A DNA stretch of 64,000 nt from contig CM060989.1 in assembly GCA_030765065.1 (NCBI GenBank), forward strand, positions 64,618,001 through 64,682,000, given 5' to 3'. The DNA is from Deroplatys truncata. Lineage: Eukaryota > Arthropoda > Insecta > Mantodea > Mantidae. How positions within the stretch are numbered: the stretch's first letter is position 1; every line of letters begins with the position of its first letter. Both the position numbers and the translations under genes were made by a program. Positions 33,976 through 44,990 of the stretch are shown piece after piece. Under the pieces are notes generated by a model that did no database searches, had not been told where the DNA came from, and saw nothing but the letters and a program-made list of their open reading frames with translations.

Positions 33976-34895
33976 TATTTACTCTTAGGTTGATCCGCGT
34001 CAAAACAAACCCCATGTGACCAGTGCACCGTTATAATGTATCTTTCCCCCATTCGCACTAGAAATACTGTCACACTTTCAGACCATGTGCGGTGACTAGC
34101 ATAGGGTTAAAGATGATAAGATTGGTAGTTGTAACAAAACAAACGTTTGCACATATAATAATAGTAATTATAAAATAAATGAACGAAAAATAAAGTAACA
34201 GGTATGCTATAACTTAATTTATTCGCTCTCTGGAAGCGGCACTTTATTAACTGTTGGCGGCTCATTTTAAAAAAGACTGTTACGCGAATTGCATTCTTCT
34301 CAAAATCACTACATTCTTGCATCGCGTATTTCATATGCTTTCTTTTTCTTTTTTATTCCGGGTGTAACTACTTTTCTCGTTTAGATTTTTCTGCACAAGC
34401 ACTGTTTATACTCGTACTCGAAACACCGGTGAACTCAGCAGTTAATTTCACCATTTCTTTCGTGGAAAGTGTTGGATATTTCTCACATAACTTATAATAA
34501 AGATTCAACACTATTGTTTTTTCACCACTAGTCAATGGTTTGCGCGGCTAATGCTTTACGTAATTCGACGAAAACACAAAGCAAATTCACCGTCCTCCAT
34601 AATACTAATAACAACTGTTGGTTTCTGGCTGTAAACAATATTCTGCGCCTACCCGGATGTCAGGTGACTCATACAAATTGCATCGTGGGACTTGTAGCTC
34701 TGTTTTACGGTATAAATCAGCGTTAAATAAAACCTTAGGTATCTGTATAGAATATTATACTATTTAAGGATAAATTCATTCTAAAATTCGGAGATTAGCA
34801 TGGGACTACTTTCCTGGGCGCATTGCTGCCGTGTTGCAGCACGGTGCACTGACCACGTGGGTTTGTTTTGCCGCAGATCAACCTAAGAGTGAATA
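33976..34895. mobile_element. Inverted-repeat DNA transposon inside hAT
   Basis: Arms 33976-34031 and 34841-34895 are ~55-bp imperfect inverted repeats sharing ACTCTTAGGTTGATC, CAAAACAAACC and CAGTGCACCGT. The interior encodes an N-terminal transposase HTH relic on the minus strand. Ends and duplication are not certain because the arms may be subterminal. Confidence 0.65.
34206..34541 (-). pseudogene. HTH-bearing transposase relic (DDE endonuclease type)
   Basis: A minus-strand frame PLTSGEKTIVLNLYYKLCEKYP followed by LSTKEMVKLTAEFTGVSSTSIN resembles the N-terminal helix-turn-helix of insect DDE-superfamily transposases. After a stop, an SDFEKNAIR string on the same strand fits the next conserved block (D-D-F-D-K-C-A-I-R type). 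The catalytic half is absent. The resemblance is from memory of the family pattern; the subfamily is not assigned. Confidence 0.5.
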
Positions 34896-35130
34896 TAGTG
34901 TAGACAGAAGTGTCTATTGAATGTCGCATTCATTGACACACAAGAAACGCAGTCAAGCTCTATCAAGAACTGTAGTCCAGCAACTCTTTGGGGACACGTG
35001 CCTAAAGCTAAAAGCAACAACTTTCAATAACCCAAAACTTAAAAAGTATCGAAGGTTTATCTCGAAGTATTAGACATACTTCGAGACCACCGAGCATCGA
35101 GCTATCGATGGTATCGAGATCCCATCCCTA

Positions 35131-35138
35131 GTTTTAAG
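35131..35138 (+). repeat. hAT target-site duplication, right
   Basis: GTTTTAAG, identical to 32006-32013. Confidence 0.92.
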
Positions 35139-35400
35139 GAAGAAGTGATAAAACAAAACCTAATTTCTCCAGAGGCGATATGTTAGTACGTTTTAAACGA
35201 AGTTTCTTGTTGAAAAATGTATTGTAGATGCAGAAATGCCAAATATATGCCTCACAGGTTTATCACTGAGAGGAAAATGCACGATAACACCACTGGCATA
35301 TGCTGTATAAACAAAACCAACTTTCGTTCGTGATTGTCCTGGTAGGCAACAAAATAAAAATCGCACTTCCCACGTGATTCTTGCATTATTGGTCTAAATT
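35139..35400 (-). pseudogene. Unrecognised reading frame, part 1 (upstream of hAT insertion)
   Basis: A minus-strand frame of about 65 codons (ITWEVRFLFCCLPGQSR, VGFVYTAYASGVIVHFP, RHIFGISASTIHFS) with strongly protein-like composition, closed by a stop near 35200. The same strand then reaches the hAT site and goes on at 31995. No domain recognised. Confidence 0.45.
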
Positions 35401-35754
35401 ACACGTACAAAAGGCTAGACTCATGTCATGTCCCTTCTGCTGTGCCATTATCATAAAAATTGGTTCGTTCACCCAACAAGCAAAATGCGTGGGTGTTTTC
35501 ACGAAAGTCTGCGTGCAGAAAACTATGAAATGATCGCTCTACTCTTTATGGAGTCGATATGGAACTTACAGGCTTTTACAAAGATTAATTAGAGCGCAAG
35601 ACAAGGCGTTTCGTAAAACCAAAATGATAAGAGAAATGCATACATGCAATCAGATTACGTGCAGGGAAAAACGCTAACTTGAAACCTAATAGACAATTCT
35701 GCGTAAAAGAGCTAATGCTAGAGAAATGGATGCAAACGCAGAACAGTAAAATTG
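35401..35754. other. Unassigned region right of the split frame
   Basis: No repeat family seen. May belong to the same old element as the interrupted frame. No ORF of note. Confidence 0.3.
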
Positions 35755-37060
35755 AAAAATCTGATGTGTTACACTCACATGATTTTCTCTACTCTTGTAC
35801 AAACTACTTGTACAAACGCTTATTCTCCATCTACTTCATGTTAATCAAGATAAACATTTGCAGCATTATCTTCTTGTAGGTCAAAGGGAATATGGTAGGC
35901 TTTAATGTTTTAGGAGCTGGGTGCTATATGACATTTTCCATGTCCAGGACGTAACAAAATGAATAACGAATTCCCATCTAAGAAAAAGTATAATTATTGG
36001 AAAACACAAACAAATAACAAGGAAATGGTTCACTCAACCAAAAAAAATGTATATGACATAAATTGTGTATTTAACGCGATCTACATTTTTTATGTAGTAA
36101 AATTTTGTCTATCTCTTATGGTTTACCAGTTATGCAAAAGTCGTTCACAATGAAGAATACTTTTGAAGACATTCCCAGAAATTTCGAGATATACATTTCA
36201 TTTGTCATGAAAATATCTTAAACATATGATATTTTAATCAAAATCGTTAGAGTCATTTTTGAGAACATTAAAATTTTCGTAAAATGTTCCCAATCTGGGG
36301 TGGGGGGATTTTCTTAAAAACCTTCGTGTCGCATCTCTGGAAGATACTGAACCTAAATACCAAGTTTGGTGTTTATCCGGCTGTTCGTTTCTGAGTTATG
36401 CTGTTCACAGACAGACACACGGACATGTTTCCAAAAATACTTTTTTGGATTCAGGAGGCCTCAAAATATGTATTTCCGGTGAAATGTCGGTATCAAATTC
36501 TCATTTAAGAAAAAGTATAAGTATTGGAAAACCCCCAAAAAATAACAAGGAAATGGTTCACTCCACAAACAAAAAATTCTATGACATAAATTGTGTGTTT
36601 TAACGAGCTCTTCATTTTTTGTGTAGAAAAATTTTATTTATCTCTTACGGTTTACCAGTTATGCAAAAGCCATACAGAAGGAAGAGGACTTTTGGGGGCA
36701 TTCCCAAAGAATTCAAGATATACATTCTATTTTTCATGAAAATATCTTAAATATATGATATTTTAATCAAAATTGTTAGAGCTATTTTTGAAAAATGTCC
36801 CATGTAAAGGTAGTCTGGGGTGGGGGATTTTCTTGAAAAATCTATGCATCTATGAAAGATACTGAACCTAAATACCAAGTTTGGTATTTTACTTGACTTT
36901 TCGTTTTTGAGTTATGCTGTTCACTGACACACACGGACTATTTTCTAAAAGTGCTTCTTTTGGATTCAGGGGGCCTCAAAACATGTACTTTCGGTGAAAT
37001 CTCGGTATTGAATTTTTGTGCGGAATGCAATACCTCCCCTGCTTACCGTACGTAGTAGAG
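35755..37060 (-). mobile_element. Family A minus array
   Basis: First unit starts AAAAATCTGATGTGTTACAC and loses its last ~70 bases at 36497 (TATCAAATTC), where a second body begins in TCATTTAAGAAAAAG. The switch is at a shared AATTC, so it looks like recombination between units, not insertion. The second body ends TACGTAGTAGAGAA followed by a C run. Confidence 0.82.
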
Positions 37061-37216
37061 AACCCCCCCCCAAAAAAAAAGCATGGCTTAAACTAGACAA
37101 CAGAGGTAGAATTAATGAACGCAAGGGAGTTATGCCTTAAGAGGTGTAACGGTGAGAATTTAGTTGAAAATTAAAGGTATCACAATCTATATTTTTGCAT
37201 TTATTATACCATAGTA
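37061..37216. other. Short unassigned spacer
   Basis: C9 run, A run, then 130 bases without recognised features. Confidence 0.3.
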
Positions 37217-38072
37217 TTTTTACTTTCTCTACTACGTATAGTAAGTAGGGATAGTATTGTATTCCACCAAAAAATTCGATACCGAGATTTCACCGGAAAT
37301 ACATGTTTTGAGACTACCTGAATCCAAAAAAAAAGCATTTTTGGAAACATGTCCGTGTGTGTGTCTGTGTGTCTATGAACAGCATAACTCAGAAACGAAC
37401 AGTCGGATAAACACCAAACTTGGTATTTAGGTTCAGTATCTTCCAGAGATGCGACACGAAGGTTTTCAAGAAAATCTCCCCCACCCCAGATTACCCTTTA
37501 CATGGAACATTTTTCGAAAACGTTAATTTTATCAAAATGGCTCTAACGATTTTGATTAAAATATCATATGTTTAAGATATTTTCATGACAAATGAAATGT
37601 ATATCTCGAATTTTCTGGGAAAGTCTCCAAAAGTGTTCTTCATTGTGAACGACTTTTGCATAACTGGTAAACGATAAGAGATAGACAACATTTTACTACA
37701 CTAAAAGTGTAGATCGCGTTAAAATCACAATTTATGTCATATACATTTCTTTTGTTGAGTGAACCGTTTTCGAGATATTGCTTGTTATTCCCTTAAATTT
37801 TCCAATACTTGTACTTTTTCTCAAATTCGTTATTCATTTTTTTTATGTCCTGGACATGCAAAGAGAATGGAATGCGACATATAACAACCAGCGTTAAAAT
37901 ATTTGACTATCGCTTAAAGCCTACCAATTGCCCTTGCATCTACAAGAAAATTACCAATAAGATTGACATCTCGATATCTCGATTAACATGAAGCATATGG
38001 AGAATAAGCGTTTGTAAAAATAGTTTGTACAAGAGTAGAGAAAGTCAAGTGAGTGTAACACATTAGATTTTT
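37217..38072 (+). mobile_element. Family A, complete copy
   Basis: TACTTTCTCTACTACGTATA start; CACATTAGATTTTT end; 856 bp. Confidence 0.87.
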
Positions 38073-39242
38073 CATGAAGCACCTCATGACTCCATATCAA
38101 GGCCAGAAACGTAAAATAATGGTCTGCGAATCTTTGAACTTGACTTTCTAAGAAACAAAATTTTCCAAATTTTTCAATCCATAAAAGCTCTGTTGTGATG
38201 CAATTTTTCACCCATCTTTCTTAAATTTGCAAGCTAGGTTTACAAAAATAAACAGAGCTTCAAAAAGTCCTTTTTTTAAAATATGTGAATTCTCCCAACA
38301 TAATATTGTATAAATTGTAGAATAAGTGAAATTTTAGGAGGATTTTTCTGTGGAACAAGAAAAAATTGTTTTCACTATAGTTAAATAACGGAAAGAAGGC
38401 CAATTTTAGTGTCTTAACAATATCTTTAGCAAATGTCAGGGAAGCCCTTTATTGTACCACTTAAATAATTTGAAGTGTAGGACATTTTATATAACTAATA
38501 ATATTTATATAAACAACAAAGCAGCCCGTTATGGCTCCACATACAACGCGGAACATTCTAGAAGAGGAACCTGCTCGAAATGGCCCAAAGGTATCCTCTA
38601 GAGCGGGGAAACGGCGTATAAGGGGCTATTGTTCCGAACTGCTATTTTTCTGAAGGGGATTGGCCATTATCTCCACCTGTGGCCAGGTAGACAACCCGGG
38701 AGGGGCTCGCAGGCGTGGTCACATGTAGTTCTTTTCTTTATTTCATTTTGGCAGAAATTTCGTTTATCATTTTGTGTTCCACATCAGCCTTAGGTGAGTT
38801 AAGCTCTTATTGATTTGAATTCAATTCCACACGCACTAGCTTATGAACAAAGGAGTAAAGAATCATTTCACCTGACTGGCTGGAAAGCATACCCCGCCAC
38901 GACTGTTCACCCCAGCCGCTGGATGAGTCCGCCTCTTATTGGCTTGATGTCAAAAGTCTAGTACTCAAACATACAGGCCGGTTTCAGGCTCAGAGGGAAG
39001 AAAAGGGGGGGGAGTAAGACAAACATTAAGTGGAGTGCTAGAACCGGGTAAAGAGAGAGTACGAGGCGTGGTTTTAGTGTTCCCTTATCAGCATAAACTA
39101 CTGCACATCGCCACAATTCCATGTACTCCACTATACATGAAACGAAGGCGAGCAAGTTAGATACAAAAGGAGGTATGAAGAAAGGAGTCAGTAAGTATTT
39201 AACCGCTGTCCATAAAAACCTATTCTCATTCAAATTTGAAAT
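38073..39242. other. Low-repeat island, GC-richer, possible gene edge
   Basis: About 1.17 kb with none of the window's repeat families. From 38520 to 39100 it is clearly GC-richer. It contains a three-unit heat-shock-element match (38550-38564), a TATA-like GTATAAGGG at about 38614, a good acceptor (TTTCATTTTGGCAG) at about 38754 and a good donor (TTAG|GTGAGT) about 40 bases later. No long ORF. This is the best candidate in the window for the edge of a host gene, but it is unproven. Confidence 0.35.
38550..38564 (+). promoter_or_regulatory. Heat-shock-element-like site
   Basis: GGAACATTCTAGAAG: three contiguous inverted nGAAn units with all nine core bases matched. TATA-like sequence lies ~50 bases downstream. 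One perfect three-unit match is expected by chance roughly once in one to two hundred kb counting both phases, so alone it is weak. Confidence 0.35.
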
Positions 39243-39868
39243 ATCTCTCTATTACTTACCTATAGCAGTATTGCATTCCACTTAAATATTCGATGCCGAG
39301 ACCACAACGGAAATAGACGTTTTTGAGAATTCCTGAATAAAAATAAAGCTAAACAAAAAGCATTTTTAGAAAAAGCTCCAAGCGTGTGTGTCTGTCTGTG
39401 AATTGCATAACTCAAAAACGAAAAGTGGGTTAAATATCGAGCTTTTATTTAACTTCACTATCTTCCAGGGATGCAAAACGAAAATTTAAAAAAAACTCCC
39501 CAAACTAAAGACAAAATCTTACTATACAAAACATTTAGATCCTGATAGAGCACACAATTTATGTCAAATACATTTTTGTGGCATTAACCACTTCCGAGAT
39601 ATTCTTTATTATTGGTTTGAATTTTCAAATACTTATACTTTTTCAAGTCGTAAGTCGCTATTCGTTTTTTTCTCGTGATCATGCAAAGAGCGCAGAATTT
39701 CAAAGCCACCACATAAAGACAGACTTTTTAAGAATCTAGTTGTACCTTCTTACTCCTACAACGAAATGTGTAATGAAAGATAGATAGAAATAGTTAGAAG
39801 AATACCCTTTCGTACCATTAGTTTGTAGAAGATTGACAGAGAAAGTCATATGAATGCAACACGTCAGA
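39243..39868 (+). repeat. Family A, old copy
   Basis: ATTACTTACCTATAGCAG start through GCATTCCACTTAAATATTCGATG, a GTGTGTGTCTGTCTG tract and the GCAACACGTCAGATG end. Shortened and diverged. Confidence 0.7.
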
Positions 39869-39947
39869 TGTTATCAAACTCTAAAACTTTATTCGGGTCA
39901 TGCAGAGATTCGTGAATTGTTTATGTCCAAGCGAACACAAACAAACG

Positions 39948-40493
39948 TTAATATAATCTACATAGTATAGAAGGCACTATAAAGAGGTAAAGTGCAGAAG
40001 GTAGAGAAGCTTTTGTTTCGGAATTCAGTTTTGTTTTATTTACTAATAACATACTTACAGCTAAACATAAATCAAGTTTTTCAATCTGTCCACTCACAGA
40101 TGATAATGTACTCGTATCTGCAACAGCCAGTCTTTGGAGCAGAATGAATGACTGCAGGGAGACAAACTTAATCTGCTTAAAGTTGGCTGGTATTCCAGAA
40201 TGAAAAATTCCAGAAAGAAACTCCGCGAGAGTCAAGGGAACGAACCCCACTCTCCGAACATGCAGACAAGCTACCGTTTTCCCCACATAAGGGAATAACA
40301 TGTTTTGAAGTACACATATAAATGGCCACTGGAAAATGTAAATATGTATCATGACACTATCTAAGTGACCGATAGGTTCGGAAGGCACCTTTCGTAATGT
40401 CATGGTTTGATATACAATTTTCTCTGCGAGCAACAGACTCCTAGATTTTTCCCTTTTTCTATTTGTTTTACATCGTTTTAACCACGTGGTCAT
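39948..40493 (-). CDS. 181-codon ORF, unrecognised (may be spurious)
   Basis: The longest frame not tied to a known repeat or transposase. It starts MTTWLKRCKTNRKR and is Leu/Ser-rich with hydrophobic stretches, without a recognisable domain or clear membrane topology. The opposite strand also reads in a protein-like way over 40080-40210 (CPLTDDNVLVSATASLW) after a good acceptor-like CATACTTACAG at about 40061, so the true coding strand, if any, is unclear. Directly left of a 75-bp minisatellite. Confidence 0.25.
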   Translation of the reverse strand: MTTWLKRCKTNRKREKSRSLLLAEKIVYQTMTLRKVPSEPIGHLDSVMIHIYIFQWPFICVLQNMLFPYVGKTVACLHVRRVGFVPLTLAEFLSGIFHSGIPANFKQIKFVSLQSFILLQRLAVADTSTLSSVSGQIEKLDLCLAVSMLLVNKTKLNSETKASLPSALYLFIVPSILCRLY

Positions 40494-40591
40494 ATCGCGA
40501 TGGATCTGTTAGATAATACCTGTAGTTTTGTGTGTGGTGGATTGTTAACCTTATAGTCCCATCCCTTGTACCATACCATCTGCTTCGTCAC

Positions 40592-41170
40592 GTGTTCACA
40601 GAGGCCTTAGTGTCAGGCAACTGTAACTCTGCTTCTACACGTGATGGGTAGTTGATAGCTTCGACACCTATCTACAGAGGCCTTAGTGCTAAGCAACTGT
40701 ATCTGTTTCTATAGGTGCCGGGTAGATGGCAGGTTCGACACGTTTCCACAGAGGCCTTAGTGTTAGGCAACTGTATCTCTGTTTCTATACGTGAAGAGTA
40801 GATGGTAGTTTCGACACGTGTCTACAAAGGTCTTAGTGCCAGGTAACTGTACCTCTGCTTCTATATTTGACGTAGATGGTAGCTTCGACACGTGTCTACA
40901 GAAGCCTAAGTGCCAGGCAACTGTACCTCTGCTTCTGGAAGTTCCGGGTAGATGGCAGGTTCGACACGTATCCAGAGACCTTAGTGCTAGGCAACTGTAC
41001 TGCTTCTAAACGTGACGGGTAGATTGTAGCTTTGACACGTGTCTACAGACGCCTTAGTGCCAGGCAGCTGTACTTCTGCTTCTACACTTGCCGGGTAGAT
41101 GGCAGCTTCGATAGTGTCCACAGACGCCTTAGTGCCAGGCAACTGTACCTACCTCTGCTTCTGCAATCTA
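40592..41170 (+). repeat. 75-bp minisatellite, eight units
   Basis: The CCTTAGTG landmark recurs at 40605, 40681, 40755, 40831, 40905, 40979, 41052 and 41127 (spacing 73-76). Each unit reads ...GACACGTGTCTACAGA-GGCCTTAGTGCCAGGCAAC-TGTACCTCTGCTTCTA-CACGTGACGGGTAGATGG... Many units keep a CACGTG palindrome. Units differ by point changes and 1-3 base indels. No ORF spans the array. Confidence 0.93.
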
Positions 41171-41488
41171 CCATCTATTTACATTTTTAATATTTTTTAG
41201 ACATAAGGTGGAATTTTGGGTCGTATTATTAAATATTCAATATGTTATTTACCTTGGCAACTGAAGGAAACCACGAAAAAAAAACAACAAATTGGTCGAC
41301 CCATGGGAGTTGAACCCCGGATCTCTCGAACAGCAGTATTTAGGCAAAATGATACTGCAGTGATTATTACTTAAAATACAGCATCACCTGTTTCAAAAGA
41401 AAGATTCTTTTATGAAGTGAAACTCCTTGTAATCAGAATCTTTGAAAGGTTCAACTTTTAAGTATGAATGAAGTTTTTGGAGGATTTG
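41171..41488. other. Spacer with tRNA-like remnant
   Basis: Around 41300-41340 the minus strand has a B-box-like GGGGTTCAACTCCC preceded by CTCGAGAGATCC-type sequence, probably the head of a decayed SINE. The remainder is featureless AT-rich DNA. Confidence 0.4.
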
Positions 41489-43018
41489 ATAAAAAAATCT
41501 GATGTGTTACACTCACATGACTTTCTCCACTCTTGTACAAACTATTTTTACAAACGCTTGTTCTCCATCTACTTCATGTTAATCGAGATAAACATTTGCA
41601 GAGTCTATCTTATTGCTAATTTTCTTGTAGATGTAAGGGGAATATATATTTACAAGGGCAATATAGAAATACAGTAGCCTTTAAGCACATACATATCTCT
41701 TAATAGCTGGTTGCTAGGTGCAGCACCATTCCCTTTCCCACAGATTAATACTCTTTGCATATCCAAGACAAAAAGATGAATAACGAATTCCCATTTGAGA
41801 AAATAAGTGTTGAAAAATTTAAGGGAATAACAAGCAATATCTCGAAAATGGTTCACTCAACAAAAAAAATGTATATGACATAAATTGTGTATTTTAACGC
41901 GATCTACATTTTGTGTGTAGTAAAATTTTGTCTATCTCTTATGGTTTACCAGTTATGCAAAAGTCGTTCACAATGAAGAATACTTTTGGAGACATTCCCA
42001 GAAAATTCAACATATACATTTTATTTTTCATAAAAATATCTTAAACATACGATATTTTAATCAAAATCGTTAGAGCCATTTCTGAGAACATTAAAGTTTT
42101 CGAAAAATGTTCCATGTAAAGGGTAATCTAGGTTGGGGGAATTTTCTTGAAAACCTTCGTGTCGCATCTCTGGAAGATACTGAACCTAAATACCAAGTTT
42201 GGTGTTTATCCAACTGTTCGTTTCTGAGTTATGCTGTTCACAGGTAGACACACAGACACACACACGGACATGTTTCCAAAAATGCTTTATTTGGATTCAG
42301 GGGGTCTCAAAACATGTATTTCCGGTGAAATCTCGGTATCGAATTTTTGGGTGGAATACAATACTTCCCCTACTTATTATACGTAGTAGAGAAAGTAAAA
42401 ATGAATAACGAATTCCCATTTGAGAAAGTAAGTATTGAAAAATTTAAGGGAATAACAAGCAATTGCTCGAAAATGGTTCACTCAACAAAAACAAAAAGGT
42501 ATATGACCTAAATTGTGTATTTTAACGCGATCTACATTTTTGTGTAGTAACATTTTGTCTATCTCTTATGGTTTACCAGTTATGCAAAAGTCGTTCACAA
42601 TGAAGAATACTTTTGGAGACATTCCCAGAAAATTCAAGATATACATTTTATTTGTCATGAAAATATCTTAAACATATGATATTTTAATCAAAATCGTTAG
42701 AGCCATTTTTGAGAAAATTAAAATTTTCGAAAAATGTTCCATGTAAAGGGTAATCTGGGGTGGGGGGATTTTCTTGAAAACCTTCGTGTCAGATCTCTGG
42801 AAGATACTGAACCAAGTATAAATACCAAGTTTGATGTTTATCTGACTGTTCGTTTCTGAGGTATGCTGTTCACAGACACACATACGGACATGTTTCTAAA
42901 AATGCTTTTTTTTGGATTCAGGGGGCCTCAAAACATATATTTCCGGTGAAATCTCGGTATCGAATTTTTGGGTGGAATACCATACTTCCCCTACTTACTA
43001 TACGTAGTAGAAAAAGTA
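41489..43018 (-). mobile_element. Family A minus array (full unit plus body)
   Basis: Full long-form unit 41489-42398 (AAAAATCTGATGTGTTACAC; ATACGTAGTAGAGAAAGTAA), then a second body 42399-43018 starting ATGAATAACGAATTCCC and ending TACGTAGTAGAAAAAGTAA. Confidence 0.88.
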
Positions 43019-43269
43019 AAAATGTGATACATTGACCCGACGTTTTTTATAAACACGCACACACACAATATTATTCATATAAAAGGCGATTGTTTCATCC
43101 AAGTGGCGTTACTCGCGATATATTTTTACTTTGGAATGATAGACATGCACACGCACACATACGCGCACCCTTGTTCTCGATAATGTTGTAATTTTTTACA
43201 AGTTATTTCCTGTCATTTCATTGGCGTATATACGACACTCTAGCGATGCTTTATGTCATCAAGTGAATT
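43019..43269. other. Short unassigned spacer
   Basis: Two short AC-rich tracts (CACGCACACACACA; GCACACGCACACATACGCGC), otherwise nothing seen. Confidence 0.3.
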
Positions 43270-43420
43270 TCTGAGACACTGATTCCGCCACTAGATTCAC
43301 ATTGTGGCAGGTGATTAGCCTACCGACATAGACAGCGCCAAGGGAGAGAAGCAGGACGCCGCGGGCGTCAAATGATCGACAATGCTTGCTCAGAGACATC
43401 TTTTTAAGATATGAAGTTGT
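43270..43420 (+). repeat. Repeat module P
   Basis: GATTCCGCCACTAGATTC, GCGCCAAGGGAGAGAAGCAG-GACGC, GGGCGTCAAATGATCGACA, CTTGCTCAGAGAC. The same ~140-bp module is at 50780-50920, and its AGAGAAGCAG..GCTGTGGGCGTGA core again at about 50488-50515. In both long copies it is followed by a SINE S1 fragment, so module P may belong to a SINE variant. Confidence 0.65.
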
Positions 43421-43429
43421 ATTACGTGG

Positions 43430-43496
43430 AATTAAATACTACACGGGACCGACGGTTTTACTTCCCTTCCAAAGGAAACCATGCTATGAGTTTTTT
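43430..43496 (-). mobile_element. SINE S1, part 1 (split by family A)
   Basis: ACTACACGGGACCGACGG, TTTTACTTCCCTTCC, ACCATGCTATGAG on the minus-strand SINE; interrupted in its T run by an A element and resumed at 44381. Confidence 0.7.
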
Positions 43497-43636
43497 TTAC
43501 TTTCTCTACTACGTATAGTAAGTAGGGAAAGTATTGTATTCCACCCAAAAATTCCATACCGGGATTTCGCCGGAAATACATGTTTTGAGACCTCCTGAAT
43601 CCAAAAAAAAGCATTTTTGGAAACATGTCCGTGTGT

Positions 43637-43670
<34 letters not shown>

Positions 43671-44380
43671 CTGTGTGTCTGTGAACAGCATAACTCAGAA
43701 ACGAACAGTTGGAATGAACACCAAACTTTGTATTTAGGTTCAGTATCTTCCAGAGATGCGACACGAAGGTTTTCAAGAAAATCCCCCCACCCCAGACTAC
43801 CCTTTACATGGAACATTTTTCGAAAATTTTAATTTTCTCAAAAATGGCTCTAACGATTTTGATGAAAATATCATATGTTTAAGATAATGTCATGACAAAT
43901 AAAATGTATATCTCGAATTTTCTGGCAATGTCTCCAAAAGTATTCTTCATTATGAACGACTTTTGCATAACTGGTAAACCATAAGAGATAGACAAAACTT
44001 TACTACACAAAAAATGTATATCGCGTTAAAATACACAACTTATGTCATATACATTTCTTTTGTTGAGTGAACCGTTTTCGAGATATTGCTTGTTATTTCC
44101 TTAAATTTTCCAATACTTATACTTTTTCTCAAATTCGTTATTCATTTTTTTTGTCCTGGACATGCAAAGAGAATGGAATGGGCCACATAGCAACCAGCGT
44201 TAAAATATTTGACTATCGCTTAAAAGCTACCATATTCCCCTTGCATCTACAAGAAAATTACCAATAAGATTGACATCTCGATATCTCGATTAGCATGAAG
44301 CATATGGAGAATAGGCGTTTGTAAAAATAGATTGTACAAGAGTAGAGAAAGTCATGTGAGTGTAACACATCAGATTTTTT
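43497..44380 (+). mobile_element. Family A, complete copy inserted in SINE S1
   Basis: TACTTTCTCTACTACG start and CACATCAGATTTTTT end, 884 bp, sitting in the T run of the SINE. 43630-43680 is a long TG/TGTGTC tract. Confidence 0.88.
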
Positions 44381-44440
44381 ATATACCATTACACAGAAAG
44401 ACCGCTCTCTGCTGGGTTTGGACCCGCGACCTCGTGAACC
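44381..44440 (-). mobile_element. SINE S1, part 2 (tRNA head)
   Basis: TCTGCTGGGTTTGGACCCGCG (B box complement) and CTCGTGAACC; completes the SINE split at 43496. Confidence 0.7.
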
Positions 44441-44528
44441 AGAGTCTAGCCTGGCAATAACTAGAATGGAAGAACAGCGGTGTTACATGCATTATTAATA
44501 ATAAACATCCTATACGAAAATGAATATA

Positions 44529-44990
44529 CAGGGTTATTCAAAAAGAAGGAGCAGACTTTAATGAACGAAAATAGATGGCGACACATGCGAATTCACATCA
44601 CTGAATAAAGTAAAGTTCAATTTTTTATTTTATGTGTTCAAAATGAGCACCATTTATTATGCGAGGACGACCAGTGTTTTCCGTTTGTATACGCAACCAT
44701 CTAAAAATTTATTGTATCAATTGTAAATTTTTTATGGCGAGGCGGCTCGTTGTTGAACTTACAACGAAATGCACGCTGCAATGAATTCACTGTAGCATAT
44801 AAAACGACTTTTCCCGAGGCGTCGCCATTTTCTCGTAAATAAACCCAGCGCTGTAGGAACTAAATTAAGAGCTTAAAACTTTGAAATTTCCTCTATTCAA
44901 TTATGTGTCGTATGTGTTGCTGTCTATTGTCGTTCATTAAAAATGAATATTTAAAATCTGTTCCTTCTTTTTGAATAAGCCTGTATACAC
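44529..44990 (+). mobile_element. MITE family C, complete
   Basis: About 462 bp. CAGGGTTATTCAAAAAGAAG at the left and the complement CTTCTTTTTGAATAAGCCTG at the right, TATA on both sides. No coding capacity. Compared with 645-1066 it keeps the middle GCGAGGCGGCTCG segment that the other lacks. Confidence 0.82.

Larger units (their letters stand above)
32014..35130. mobile_element. hAT-like element, non-autonomous, with nested insertions
   Basis: 3117 bp between perfect 8-bp duplications GTTTTAAG. Terminal repeats TAGCGATGGG / TAGGGATGGG (complement of the right end), followed on each side by GATACC and several ATCGATA-like motifs (TCGATAATCGATACC left; AGCTATCGATGGTATCG right). No hAT transposase remains. 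Inside are an A/T-rich spacer with (TAA)n, a family B element, a SINE S1 and an inverted-repeat DNA transposon, each with its own boundaries. Removing those leaves roughly 0.9-1.0 kb of hAT sequence, a normal non-autonomous size. Confidence 0.9.

Noticed and set aside
43630-43680. CRISPR-like or regulatory tandem array
   Set aside because: It is a TG/TGTGTC microsatellite inside a mobile repeat, without unique spacers, and the window is eukaryotic.
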